A DNA stretch of 64,000 nt from Linanthus parryae (taxonomy: Eukaryota; Streptophyta; Magnoliopsida; Ericales; Polemoniaceae), in NCBI GenBank assembly GCA_023055425.1, contig JALGPY010000003.1, positions 25,231,001-25,295,000 on the forward strand, given 5' to 3'. Below the pieces are notes generated by a model. The model ran no database searches. It was not told the origin of the DNA and was given only the letters and a program-made list of their open reading frames with translations. Shown piece after piece: positions 33,669 to 45,711 of the stretch. Every line of letters starts with the position of its first letter. The first letter of the stretch is position 1. Position numbers and translations under genes: made by a program.

Positions 33669-34908
33669 AAGATTGGCTAAAGGGGAGATAGATCTGCGCG
33701 TCGGGAATGGAGCAAAAGTTGTTGCATTAGCTGTAGGCGTTTATGAGCTATCTTTGCCTTCTGGACTTATTTTAGAATTAGACAATTGCTTTTATGTGCC
33801 TGCTATGAGCAGAAACATTATTTTCGTTTCTTGTTTGGACGAGAAGGGTTTTTCTATTTCAATAAAGGACAAGTGTTGCTCCATTTATTTTGATAGTATG
33901 CACTATTGTAGTGCGCATTTGTCTAATGGATTGTATATCCTTGATCCAAATAGTCCAATCTATAACATAAATACTAAAAGGATTAAAACTAATGATTTAA
34001 ATCCTACATATCTATGGCTTTGTCGTTTAGGCCATATAAATGAGAAACTCATATCTAGACTCCATAAGGATGGACTTCTAGACTCATTTTATTTGGAATC
34101 ATATGAGACATGTGAATCTTGTTTATTAGGAAAAATGACAAAGTCCCCTTTCAATAAGAAATGTGAGAGGACTTGTGAGTTATTGGCACTCATACATACC
34201 GATGTATGCGGGTCGTTCCCCACGCCTGCCAGAGGTGGTTACACCTACTTCATTACATTTACTGATGATTTCAGTAGATATGAATTTGTATACCTTATGA
34301 AGGCCAAATCCGAATCCTATGAACTGTTCAAGGAATTCAAGAATGAAGTAGAGAAGCAATTTGGTAAAAGTATTAAGGCTCTGCGATCGGATCGTGGAGG
34401 AGAATATTTGAGCCAAGAGTTTGATGAGTATCTTAGAGAGTGTGGGATAGTATCCCCTCTCACTCCACTCGGAACGCCACAATGGAATGGCGTGTCCGAT
34501 AGGAGGAATCGCACACTATTAGATATGGCGCAATCTATGATGTCTCAAACAGATCTTCCGATATCATTTTGGGGACATGCTCTAATGACGGCAGCTTTTA
34601 CCATTAACCGTGTTCCATCCAAATCAGTCATTAAGACACCATATGAGATATGGACTGGGAAGCGTCCCATAGTGTCGTTTATGAAGATTTGGGGTTGCGA
34701 CGTTTATGTAAAACGTTTACAAACTGACAAGCTCGGGCCTAAAGCGGATAAGTATAAATTTGTGGGATATCCTAAGGAAACTAAAGGATATTACTTCTAC
34801 AATTCCACCGAGAACAAAGTGTTTGTTGCTCGGACCGGCGTGTTTCTAGAAAGAGAGTTTGTCTCTAAAGAAGCAAGTGGGAGGGCTGTAGAACTTCAAG
34901 AAATTTAA
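33646..34908 (+). pseudogene. Nested copia protease remainder and integrase
   Basis: In the shifted frame: VGNGAKVVALAVGVYELSLPSG and YVPAMSRNIIFVSCLDEKGF (protease end), then WLCRLGHINEKLISRLHKDG and CESCLLGKMTKSPF (zinc finger region). The core is HTDVCGSF (Asp), LRSDRGGEYL (Asp) and GTPQWNGVSDRRNRTLLDM, where the catalytic Glu of SERRN is Asp (SDRRN). It continues to the linker and stops at 34906-34908. The Glu-to-Asp change alone may disable it. Confidence 0.85.
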
Positions 34909-34929
34909 GAACCACAAATCACTGAACCG

Positions 34930-36656
34930 ATGATGGAACATGAACAGGAGCCGCAAACAGTTGTGGAAGAACCTGTTCAGGTAACACAGGAACTCCATAG
35001 ACCAGGAAGAGTGCGTCATGAGCCAGAGAGGTATGGACTTCTCGTGACTGAGCCCGATGACGTACCACTCATGGATGATGAGCCTGCGACCTACGGGGAG
35101 GCCATGAAAGGCCCAGACTCTAAGAAGTGGCAAGAAGCCATGAGATCCGAAGTGGATTCCATGTACACCAACAAAGTATGGACTTTGGTGGAACCACCAG
35201 AAGGGGCTCGACCCATAGGGTGCAAGTGGGTCTTCAAGAAGAAGACTGACATGGATGGAAAGGTAGTTGCCTATAAGGGGCGATTGGTAGCCAAAGGGTA
35301 TAGACAGCTTCATGGTATTGACTATGATGAGACCTTTCACCAGTCGCCATGACTAAATCCATTTGAATCCTACTTGCTATTGCAGCATAATACGACTATG
35401 AGATTTTGCAGATGGATGTCAAAACAGCGTTCCTTTATGGGAACCTCCTCGAGGATGTGTACATGACACAACCAGAGGGTTTTGAAGATCCAAAGAATGC
35501 CAATAAAGTTTGTAAGCTGCAAAGATCCATTTATGGATTAAAGCAAGCTTCTAGGAGTTGGAATCGACGTTTTGATGACGCAGTCAAAGAGTTTGGCTTC
35601 ATCAAGAACGAAGATGAGCCTTGTGTTTACAAGAATTTTAGTGGGAGCTCTGTAGTATTTCTGGTCTTGTATGTGGATGACATACTAATCATTGGCAACG
35701 ACATTCCTACTTTGTAATCTGTTAAAGATTGGCTGGGAAAGTGTTTTGCAATGAAGGACTTAGGAGACGCAGCCTATATACTTGGTATAAAGATCCATAG
35801 AGATAGATCTAGAAGGCTGCTCGGCCTAAGTCAAAGTACATATATAGACAAGGTGTTGAAGAGGTTCAACATGCAAGACTCCAAGAAGGGATTCTTGCCC
35901 ATGTTGCATGGAGTCACTCTTTCTAAGAATGATTGTCCCTCCAATGTGATTGAGAAGGACCGCATGAGTAGGATACCCTATGCTTCGACAATATGATCCA
36001 TCATGTATGCCATGTTGTGTACTAGACCAGACGTATACGCTTTGAGTATAGTGAGCAGATATCATTCCAATCCGGGTGAGAGTCACTGGATTGCTGTCAA
36101 GAACATCCTAAATTACTTAAGAAGAACTAACGATGCGTTCTTGATATTTGGAGGGAAGGAAGAGCTAAGTGTAATCGGTTACACTGATGCAAGCTTCCGA
36201 ACCGACAAAGATGACTACAGATCGCAGTCTGGATACGTGTTTTGCCTGAATGGAGGAGCTGTGAGCTGGAAGAGTTCCAAGCAAGGGACAATTGCTGATT
36301 ATACAACAGAAGCTGAGTACATTGCTGCTGCGGAAGCAGCAAAAGAGGCAGTTTGGATAAAGAAGTTTATCACTGAGCTCGCTGTGGTCCCTAGCATCGT
36401 GGATCCCATAGAGGGTTACTGTGACAACTCAGGGGCGAACGCACAAGCCAAGGAACCAAGACCACACTAGAAATCAAAGGATGTACTTAGGAGATTCCAT
36501 CTTATTTGTGATATGATCGATCGAGGAGATGTGAAGATGTGCAAGATTCAAACGGATGACAATCATTCAGATCCGCTCACAAAACCTCTTGCGCAGCGAA
36601 AGCATGAAGGGCACGCCAGATCTATTGGCATACGAGATGCACCAGATTGGCTCTAG
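34930..36656 (+). pseudogene. Nested copia linker, reverse transcriptase, RNase H
   Basis: Segments 34930-35352, 35406-35717, 35751-35996, 36003-36470 and a tail to 36656. Motifs: GCKWVFKKKTDMDGKVVAYKGRLVAKGYRQ, MDVKTAFLYGNLLEDVYM, LYVDDILIIGND with the YVDD site, GLSQSTYIDKVLKRFNM; RNase H as GYTDASFRTDKDDYRSQSGYVF, TTEAEYIAAAEAAKEAVW and YCDNSGANAQ. Breaks: stop at 35350-35352, stop at 35715-35717, stops near 35994 and 36468. The end reads GIRDAPDWL then stop, as in element D. Confidence 0.85.
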
Positions 36657-36670
36657 TGCAAGTGGGAGAC

Positions 36671-38095
36671 TGTTGGAATAGATACCCTAGAGGCAATCTA
36701 ATATTTAGTATGAACGTTGTTATTGGCTAGAATATTCATTTATTATATATTGTGATATTTAATATAATGAAGTCCTTAGATACAATGTGTTTTTTATCTT
36801 AAATATCCCTAGTCCACTATATTGATTAATAGGACGATCAAATATAGACTAGTATGCGTGTAGATTGATATGGAGATATCAAGTCTAACACATGGGTATG
36901 CATTAGGAGTAATGGCATACTGGATTGACCCACAACGAGAAGGATACATTATATTATGTTAAGTCACAATCGCTTCTCGTAGTGCTAATACAATTGCAAT
37001 CCTTAGACTTGAAGTCACTAGATACTCCAGTTGTGAAATATCGTGCTTTGACGTTATCAAACGTTACACCGTAACCGGGTAATCATAAACATAGCTATCG
37101 GGCATGATAGGAAGCAAGCTTAGAGATCGTAGTGATGTAGATAGGATTTGTCCCTCCCACATAATGGGAGTAAATATCCACGGCCACTCGAGGGATGAGT
37201 CATATTGAATGTCTGGCCAGACTCAGGTAAATCAATATGGAGATATTGATGTTATCTGCTTACATAAGCATATTCCCAGGATCGAGGAACTATGGATTGG
37301 ATATACGAGTGTGACTATTTATGTCTCGTGTCCAATCCGGATATGGAGACAAAGGGATAGTGCAACATGATATATTGGGCACAAGAGGTTTGTCGGGATC
37401 ACTGACTATTTCTATTAGTTGGGTTGCATGGATGTGTTGCTAGACACCGCTCCATGTTAGTAATAAGTTACTACCAACTAAGTAGAAACATATGGGGTCA
37501 AACGTCAAATAGAGTAGAACTAGATTTGGGATTAATTAATATGATTAATTAATAAGAAGGATCATTGTGCAACACCTTACAAACTTAGTGAGACTAATAT
37601 GCAAGGAAGGGACTAATCCAAGTTCATGTAGAACTAGGAAGGACCTTTATGTAGTTAACAAGGAGTTGTTGGACTATATAAAGAAGCCTCTAGCTTCCTT
37701 CCCGCATAATGTTATTGGACATAACACAAGAGAGTGTGAGAGAGCAAAAGAAAGAGCAAGAGACAAGCTACGGCCGAAACCCTAGCCCGTCCCCTACCCG
37801 TCAGCGCCAAAGAGGAGGGCCGAACCCCTCTTTTGTCCCTCGTTGCTTGATTCCTTCTTCCCTCTTCCTCCGGTCCAAGCTAGCACTTGAGAAGGAAGAA
37901 TCTAGATATCACCTCTATACGTGGATCAACCGTAGAGACGAGGACATCATTCTTCGTGCGATCTCTCAAACCAAAAAGGTACACAATTACTATGTACCTT
38001 ACCATGTTATGATGTCTCTTCCTGTGATCCTTGGTGGGCTTTGAGTAGGATTAAATTTTGTTATTCCGCTGCGTTACCTACGTCAAAACCCAACA
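36671..38095 (+). repeat. 3' LTR of the nested copia
   Basis: 1,425 bp, full length for the family. TATATAAAGAAG near 37672 is a good TATA box; the GAGAG-rich run near 37730-37760 follows it. Ends CCAACA, then CTACT. Confidence 0.93.
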
Positions 38096-38100
38096 CTACT

Positions 38101-40869
38101 ATCCTCCCACTGTCTCTTTTAGATACAATCTCTTTCTAGATACACAGCGGTTCGAGAAACAAACACTTTGTTCTCGATTGTAGTAATAATATTCCCGAAG
38201 ATATCCCACAAAATACATTTATCCGATTTGGATCCAAGTTTATCTGTAAACACTTTACATAAACTTCACAACTCTAAATATTTATGAATGACATACTAGG
38301 ACACCTCCTAGTCCATATCTCATATGGTGTTCTTCATAATTGATTTTGATGGAACAAGGTTAAGGGCGAAATTTGATGTAATTAGAGCATGGCCCCAAAA
38401 GTAAACTCAAAGTTCTGTTTGATGCAACATGACCGAACTATGTCCAACAAAGTCCAATTTCTCCCCTCAGACAAGCCATCCCATAATGGTGTTCTAGGTG
38501 GAGCGAGTTTGGATCATATCCAACACTCCTTTAGATGCTCGTCAAGTTCTTGGTTTAAGTATTCTCCTCCACGGTCCAATCGTACAGTCCTAATACTTTT
38601 GCCAAGCTGGTTCTCTACTTCACTATTTAATTCCTTGAACCTTTTAAATGATTCTAATTTTTTTCTTCATAAGATGCACAGATCCATATTCACTGATGCC
38701 ATCAGTAAATATGATGAAGTACTGAAAACAATCTTTAGCACTTGTGCTCATTGGTTCGCACACATCAATATATGATTTCCAAAAGATCATATCTTTGCCC
38801 AATAAACAAGTCTCACATGTTTCATATGATTCAAAATCAAACGAGTCCAGAAATCCATCCATATAGAGCCCAGAAATGTATTTCTTATTCATGTGGCATA
38901 AACGACAATGTCAAAGCTAATTGAGGTTCATATCATTATATGCAAACCTCTTGGTATTAATGTTGTATATGGAATTCTCATTATTTAATATACAATCCAC
39001 TAGACAAGAGTGCATTACAATAATGCATTTTATCAAAATAAATGGAACAACATTTGTCCATTATTTTGATAGATAAATCATTTTCTTTTCCAAACAAGAA
39101 ACTGTGATAATGTTCTTATTCATAGCAGGGACGTAATCGTATTTGTCTAATTCATGAATAATTCCAAAAGGTATAAATAATTTCCTACGGCTAATTCAGC
39201 AACACTTGATTCACTGCCCCCATGTTTAGGTGTATCTCTTCCTTATCCAATTGTCTGTTCTCTTGAGATCCTACACATTTCAATAAATGTGATATCCTCA
39301 TCTAGTATCAAATACTTATGATGATGAGATAGGCACATTGGCTTCTATAACAAAGTATATCTTAAGGGGAATTCACAATTCCTTCCTAAACTTCCTTCCA
39401 GGTACTTCGGGTAAATTATTTTCCACTATACCACATTTATGGGCTTTAAGACAACTTGGTTTTAAAAACAAACTTGCTTATACCGTTGGGGTTCTTGGCA
39501 AACCATTGCCTCTTCCCCTTTAACATCAATATGGATTTGCCTTTGCCTTTATTAACACTTTGTTCAACCGATCTCAATCACATTGAGTAAATTTCCATTG
39601 AACAAAGCTTTAATTTTATAATTGCATCCAATGCAATTCTTGGTCCAATTGGGCGAATAACTCGTTATTCCTTATCTATCTCATAGATAACTCCCAACAT
39701 CTAAGCTTTCAATCATATTGAAATATCTTGATTGCTTTTGACCTCTTGCTTCAGCAGTCACACATTATTAGCTTGTCTCGTCGCGTCGTATCTTGATGAA
39801 TCTAGTCGCCTTACTTTGGCAAGCCCGAACTTCAGTACATCTTGATCAGGACGAGTGCTAAGCAAGAGAAGGTAAAACGCAAAAAATGGAGCATTCACTT
39901 CAAACATTCATGACAAGCATGCTCTTAATAAGAGCTTCCTTAAATGTATGATCATAACATACGCCTCATCTTGCTTTCAAAGCTCAGAGTTCATGGTATC
40001 TAACATGAGGCAAGTCACATACAAAAAACCATTCTTTAATGTACCTCCCGTTAGGTTTTAGTGTGTTTTGGTAGTTGGTGGAGAAAACTTTATGCTCTAT
40101 GATATAAAACATTTTTCCTTTTATTTGAGAATGATTCTCAATTTTATACCAGTCTAGAAAACTAATTTAAGATAATTTGTCCTTATCAAGGATATTGTAA
40201 TAAAGTCGAGTTTGTTTGTTTAAGCCATGGGTATTCAACACAAAAGGATCATGCAAAATAGTGTGACGTTGTACTATATATAATAAGGACTTAAATTATT
40301 AAACATAGTTCCCACTATATTTCTCGGATTAACAACCCTCAATATTAATGCGCAAAATATCATATATTTTCTAGTGGGCCAAGATCCATATTTCACTTAT
40401 TTTGAGCTTGCTTTGACCAGTCACCCAAAATTAGTTATTTAGGTAGGAAAAATTCCAATTGCATCCATGCAACTCTTGGTTCCATTGGGCAAATAACTTC
40501 GTATTTATTTATCCTGTAGATAATCCCAATTGTTTGCTTCTAGGCTCTCAAGCCTAGTTGCGTCCAATCTCTTACTTCAACAATCGCACATTATTAGCTT
40601 GTGTCGTCGCGTCACATCGTGATGAATCAAGTCGCCTTGCTTTGGCAAACCCTAATTTTCAAGATCCAAAATTTCACATCATATGTGATCCAAATTCACT
40701 AATATTTACGTCATATGTAAAATTAGCTCATTCTTGTTTGAATCATATTCAAATTGCACCTTTATGCCAATTTTAGTTTTACGCGATAATTAACAATTAA
40801 GGTGTAATATTGACATAAATGTAACACATAAAACACGTTATGCTCTACGACCTGTGGCTCTGATGCCAC
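38101..40869 (-). pseudogene. Copia B linker, integrase, gag and leader remains
   Basis: It aligns to element D from about 59018 upward. Integrase remains lie at 38389-38900 (minus-strand AYFIIFTD-like and CETCLLGKD sequences), protease-gag at 39100-39600 and 39900-40200, leader at 40260-40850. A second copy of leader sequence (39610-39840) lies inside gag, so the order is rearranged. No intact frame. Confidence 0.65.
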
Positions 40870-42275
40870 TGTAGGGTTTTGATAAGGATTAAGCAACGGA
40901 AGAACAAAATCAAATTCCTTTCAATACCCTCCAAGAATCAGAGGACTAGAATTCATAACGATGGTAAATGATGAGAACATCAAGTACCTTAGTTTGTCTC
41001 CTTGATGACTTCACGTGAAATAGTCTCCACGTCTCTATGAAAGTCTACTTCTAGGATCGATCTCCAGATCCTTCAACACCTTTGTGCTAGCTAGGGAAGA
41101 AAGAGGAAGAAGGAGATCACGCAAAACGAGACCAAAATAGGCCACACCTCTTTGGCCAACGGTGAGAAAGGGCGGACGGGGAGGTCGGATTCGGCCTCCT
41201 TGTTGGCTCTCTACTTGCTTTCTCTTGTGTGATAACAATTATGAAATTTTTTTTTAGGAAATAAGCTAGGAGTGCCTTTATATAGTATAACAACTTGTTA
41301 ACTACGTATTTGCCTCAATACTAATCATGTCCTTACATGGATTAGTCCACCTTGCAAATTAGTCATACTAAGTTTGCTTGTGGTTTAGTATTGATCCTTC
41401 TATTTAATTAACCAAATTAATTAATTTCCAACTCCGGTTAAATCCATATGGAGTGTGACCCCATAGGTTTCTACTTAGTTGGTAGTACCAATTACTAACA
41501 TAGAGCGGTGTCTAGCAACACATCTATGTCACCCAACTAATAGAAATAGTCAGTAATCCGACAAACATTGTGACCAATGTTACCGTATTGTATTGTCCAT
41601 TTGTCTCCATATCCGGATTGGACAAAAGACATACAAGTCACACTCGTATTTCCAATTCGTAGTTTCTCGATCTTGGGAATAGTCTTATTTATGCAGATAA
41701 CATCAATATCCCATATCTGAGTCTGGCCAGACTTTCTATAAGCACTAACCCTCGAGCGGCCGCGGATATTTACTCCTGTTATGTGGGAGGGACAAATCCT
41801 CTCTACATCACTACCATCGCTAAGCTTGCTTCCTATCACGCCCGATAACTATCTTTATAGTTACCCGATTAAGGCGCAAAGTTTGATATTATTAAAGCAT
41901 GATATTTCACAACTATAGTATCTAGTGACTTCAAGTCTAAGGACCACAATACTATTATCACTACGAGAAGCGCTTGTGACTTTACATAACTTGTACGTAG
42001 CCTTCTCATGGTGGGTCATTCCAGTATGTCATTACCCCTAATGCATACCCATGTGGTAGACTTGATATCTCCATATCAATCTACCCACATACTAGTCTCC
42101 ATGCAATACAGTTATCCTATTAACTGTAGTACTCGACTACGGATATTTAAGAATATAACATTATATTCTAAGGACTTAATTCTTGTTAACATATCTCCAT
42201 ATCGATAACATAATGAATAGTAAGTACATTTAATTGTCATGATAAATTGATTGTCTGTAGGGCACAATTTCAACA
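40870..42275 (-). repeat. Right (5') LTR of copia B
   Basis: 1,406 bp, starts TGTAGGGTTTTGAT and ends TTTCAACA on the plus strand. The first bases after it, ACTAT (42276-42280), would be one target-site copy; the other is lost with the truncated left LTR. Confidence 0.85.
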
Positions 42276-42545
42276 ACTATATCTCCAACTTCATACAGAT
42301 TAATCGAGAATAGATCTAGAGAACTAACCGAAAGTAGGATGTAAATCCTTTCATAGTTAAATGAGTTCTCAATCAGAACATTCAATAATCTCCTCTCAAA
42401 CCTTCTCCATTTTGTCTCGGGTCATCTCTTCTCTCGCTAACAATATCTCCCAGAGATTTAAGTTGTCATTGCCCTCGCATTGGTCCATGCACCAATAACA
42501 CCTAACACGGCGTTTACATTGTCGAAGTTGGAGAATGGGAACTGA
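42276..42545 (-). pseudogene. Cytochrome P450 exon-1 3' end, pseudogene fragment
   Basis: The minus strand reads VLGVIGAWTNARA, a stop, REKR, RQNGEG-like and LNVLIENSFNYERIYILLS followed by GTTAGT. It parallels the intact gene at 48133-48360 (MLGGLDTWTNANAKK, QERRDYPRQSDESSRGDFLDVLIQNSFSDEKIYILFT, then GTTAGC). The splice-donor context is conserved and about 50 bp of intron-like sequence follows. Stops and small indels show it is dead. The rest of this copy is absent: copia B begins at 42275. It suggests a former P450 duplicate about 4-6 kb from the present gene. Confidence 0.8.
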
Positions 42546-42763
42546 ACACCTTGTTGAAAGCCTTGAAATAGCTAATTTTTGAACACAGCTAAAGCACGAT
42601 TAGGAGACTTTAGAGAGTTGACGAGTTGATTGGATTCATTTAAACGTTACCCTTCACTTGCTAGAGTTTGGGGCATGAAAAATATAGTACAGTGATTGCA
42701 CTCCACAAAAAGTCTTGTACTAATATGGATTTTGAGAAGACCAAACTAACCTCCATTTATTCT

Positions 42764-43068
42764 GGCATGTTTGGTTTTTCGGATTAGTCGAACAAGCTGG
42801 ACTGGATTAATTTTTTCGGATAGAATTGGATTGGATTAACTAAATTATAATTAATAATTGTGTTTGGTTTTGAGCAGCATTAACTTAGTATTAATGCACA
42901 AATAGTCCAATCCAGAGATTAATTTAAGGTATTAAACACCATGTTTTCACTATTCAAATATGGTATTAAAATTAGTCTGGAATAACCAAACAATGTATAA
43001 ACAAATATATGGGTTATAGTTAGTTCAATCACAACTAATAGTTCTAATGCCATAAAACCAAACGTACC
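42764..43068. mobile_element. Small inverted-repeat element (MITE-like)
   Basis: The left end GGCATGTTTGGTTTTT and the right end (reverse complement GGTACGTTTGGTTTTAT) form an imperfect terminal inverted repeat around 305 bp of AT-rich sequence. A target-site repeat is not clear, so superfamily is left open. Confidence 0.55.
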
Positions 43069-43299
43069 ATAAATGAATTGTTTCTTTTGAAGTTTGGTTA
43101 CTTCTAGAATGATAGTAGTTTACCTAGGGAAATACATACTGGCAAAATAGTATCTTTCAACATTAAGGAAATACAGATCATCATATGATGGCTAAATTGC
43201 ACCGGAGATATCCATAATTTGCAAAAACATACAAGTGGGTACACAAATTTCAAAATAAAGCACCACGGGTTCCAAATGTTTGATTTCCGAGCAAGTGGG

Positions 43300-43343
43300 T
43301 ACCCTTCCGTTAACTTTCCGTTAATATTGAATGGAAAAATATA

Positions 43344-43384
<41 letters not shown>

Positions 43385-43789
43385 ATTGTACCCCTTATTT
43401 TCACCTCAATTTTTTTAAATACAAGCTTTACTAATGAATCTAAAAAAGATTAATATAATAAAAATTTAATTTAATAATTTGATATATGTAAGAAAATGCA
43501 ATATATTTCATCAAAATAACATATTTTTACATCATTTCAAGATATGAAATAAGTTTTGATTAACAAATATCCGTCAATCTTAAAGTCCGTAACTTTTTTT
43601 AACAGTTTTTAAAAAAATCTCAAAATTTCATAATTTCACTTGTATTTTTTTAATAAAAGAGAAGCATACAAGTATATTTGTGCATTTTTCATTTCTTGAA
43701 ATGATAAAAAAATGGAGGGGGAAAATAAGGGGTACAATAGTCTTTTATATTTTTCCGTCCAATATTAACGGAAAGTTAACGGAAGGGTA
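43300..43789. mobile_element. Fold-back MITE with long inverted arms
   Basis: Arms start TACCCTTCCGTTAACTTTCC and are inverted copies of each other over about 100 bp, including a shared block ACTATTGTACCCCTTATTTT. The left arm is split by a 36-A run (43347-43382) not found in the right arm. About 490 bp long, no coding. Target-site repeat not resolved. Confidence 0.7.
43347..43382. repeat. Poly-A tract of 36
   Basis: An uninterrupted A run inside the left arm of the fold-back element. Confidence 0.95.
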
Positions 43790-43799
43790 GCTTATACCA

Positions 43800-43857
43800 C
43801 TCGCCGTCGAGATCCGCCTAGCAGAAAATTTAAGCTTATTACCACAGAGCTGGATAA
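43800..43857 (-). repeat. Possible tRNA-like SINE head remnant
   Basis: The minus strand has AGCTCTGTGGTAATAAGCTT, close to the A-box region of the SINE at 45712-45929, followed by GGATCTCGACGGC, B-box-like. Spacing is shorter than normal. Weak. Confidence 0.3.
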
Positions 43858-43869
43858 AATATTAAATAA

Positions 43870-44515
43870 AGTTGTGACATATTTTATATGAGTAGCTTAT
43901 ACCACTCTATTCCCTTACTTTCTCCCCTTGGAGAAAGCACGGAAAATAAGAAAACCAGGTCTTTTACTGTTTTGCCCTTCTCTACTTCTAATATTCTTCT
44001 CGTGTCCTCTCTCTCTACCTTGTTAAGAACAACAAAACCCAACCATCACAACCAGTCCTCCACCACCACAACCACTAGTCAACCACCATACCAAGTACCA
44101 ACAACACATATTTACAGATCTAAGTGAAGAAATTACAGGTCCAAATAAAAGCCCCCTCCTCCAGAGATAAAAAATAAAAAAGGAAACCGCCGGAGAGCAG
44201 TCTAAGAAAAAAAACTTTTACAAATCCACCAAAAAATTTACAGAGGAAGGAGAAGGAGAAGATTATAAGAGGAAAATTATAAGAGGAAAGGAATAAGGGG
44301 AGCACACTGGAGCGGAATCGCCGGAGAGCACAGTCCGATCGCCATCGCCGCCGCCAGATCTGCATACATGGGTCGCCTCTTCCTCCACCTGCGTCCTGAT
44401 CTTCCACCGGCGTCGATCTCTTCACCATCCGCTGCATCTCCTTCTCTCGCCGTCGAGATCTTCCACAGCGCCGCCGTGAGAACGCCGTCGAGATCCACCA
44501 CAGCACCCTCTCTGG

Positions 44516-44583
<68 letters not shown>

Positions 44584-44620
44584 GATACTAGGTAATTGCC
44601 CGTGCCCGAGGACAATATCC
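43870..44620. other. Non-coding block with GC-rich part and CT microsatellite
   Basis: 44290-44520 is GC-rich and looks like a pyrimidine-rich gene leader (CTCTTCCTCCACC, CGCCGTCGAGATC twice). Open frames on both strands are low complexity. No gene body follows it. It ends in the CT run. Confidence 0.35.
44519..44582. repeat. (CT)32 microsatellite
   Basis: 64 bp of uninterrupted CT. Confidence 0.98.
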
Positions 44621-45134
44621 CTAAATTAAACAGTGTTTGAATTTAGAGGTGTTATCCAAAAATTGTATTTGCAAATGTACTGAAATAGAATAAGTAAGAA
44701 AAAAGAACAACTTCCTAGTATGGGATGAGCATTATAATGGACGTGGAAATCCCTCACAACCTCTCTCATATTAGTTAGGGATGTAGTTTTGTCGAGAAAA
44801 AGCTCTCTCCCATTAGTTAGAGATGTAAGAAGTGGGTGAGATCTAAGGGTTGTGGTTGTTTTAATTTAAGGGCTGGAAAAAAAGTCAACTATGCTGTTTT
44901 ATAGAATAGATGTGTGGTCATAATGAAACGGATGAGAAGAAGTGGGGTAGGGGTTTTGTTTCTAGAGAAAAAAATGGGTGGGGTTGGGTAGGTTGAAAAG
45001 AAAGGTGGGGTATTAAATGTAAGTGCAAATTCGTCATTGCTCATTATTAAACATGTCAAATGATGAAAAGGGGGAGAAAAAAAAGAGAACGTACCAAAAT
45101 AGAAAGGGGAAAAAGGAAATGGATACATTTAATA
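44621..45134. other. No gene seen
   Basis: AT-rich sequence. A short repeated phrase occurs at about 44768-44790 and 44808-44830 (CTCTC...ATTAGTTAG(G/A)GATGTA). Nothing else identified. Confidence 0.5.
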
Positions 45135-45396
45135 CTCCCTCCGTCCCGCAAAGACACTCCATCTTTCTATTTTGGTATGTCCCAAAATAGTTGTCCACTT
45201 ACATTTTCTATGTTAAAAATATAATGAACTTCAAATACTACCACATCATATTCAATGCACCTAGTATTAGAGAAAACAAAATCAAGGACAATAGTGAAAA
45301 TAACATGTCAAAATTTGTAAGTGGGGTGCATTAATTGCATGCCTCCAAAAAAAGTGGTGGTTTCAAAAATGAATTGTCTTTCCGGGACGGAGGGAG
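45135..45396. mobile_element. Stowaway MITE
   Basis: The inverted ends CTCCCTCCGTCCCG and CGGGACGGAGGGAG are the Stowaway (Tc1/mariner) signature. TA target-site copies lie at 45133-45134 and 45397-45398. 262 bp, non-coding. Confidence 0.95.
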
Positions 45397-45711
45397 TATT
45401 TATAATGTATCTTCCATAAAAAAAAGTATTTATAATGTATCTTTTTAAACATTTGTGTATACTTTATTATTTACAATTAATGTTTCATGAAATGGCTTTG
45501 AAAATGAAAGTTAATTTTGGAAGAATTTATATTTTACATTTCATACAAATGTTCAAAAAAGTAGTTATGAAAAATGTAATTATTTTAAAAAAATGTAATC
45601 TCAAAGTTTCAAAAATCCGACTAAGTCATTGAACCGGTGAAGCGCTATACATGTGCGCTCTTCATACGCTCTGAAATGCGACGAAATATGATCATTTCGA
45701 GTTTACAGAGA
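45397..45711. other. No gene seen; short duplication
   Basis: AGTATTTATAATGTATCTT occurs at about 45394-45412 and again about 31 bp further on. Otherwise AT-rich without features. Confidence 0.5.

Larger units (their letters stand above)
29775..38095 (+). mobile_element. Complete copia element nested in element B (same family)
   Basis: LTRs at 29775-31086 and 36671-38095 begin TGTTGGAATAG and end AAAACCCAACA. The target-site repeat CTACT is at 29770-29774 and 38096-38100. Removing the element rejoins the element B linker sequence. Primer site TGGTATCAGAGCC at 31088-31100, purine tract AGTGGGAGAC at 36661-36670. Coding order is gag, protease, integrase, reverse transcriptase, RNase H. Frames are broken at several points listed under the parts. 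Total 8,321 bp. Confidence 0.95.
27373..42275 (-). mobile_element. Old copia element B, carrying a nested copia
   Basis: LTRs at 27373-28256 and 40870-42275 in minus orientation enclose decayed copia sequence at 28257-29769 and 38101-40868. The interior aligns along element D: 28257-29769 with its RNase H, reverse transcriptase and linker, 38101-40868 with linker, integrase, gag and leader. The two parts meet exactly at the nested element's target site. A primer site of TGGCATCAGAGCC type (one base off TGGTATC) lies at 40856-40868. Multiple indels remove any long reading frame. The right end abuts a P450 pseudogene, so B inserted into or next to a P450 copy. Confidence 0.85.

Noticed and set aside
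43888..44127. Plus-strand frame with Ser/Thr repeats
   Set aside because: Composition-driven (CCACCACCA), no start context or domain.
44120..44615. Two overlapping minus frames rich in Arg, Glu and Phe
   Set aside because: Caused by the CT run and a GC-rich leader-like block; low complexity, no domain.
44583..44640. Helitron 5' end (TC... ATACTAGG...GCCCGTGC)
   Set aside because: The start resembles some repeat ends, but no 3' hairpin with CTRR was found and the CT run blurs the boundary.
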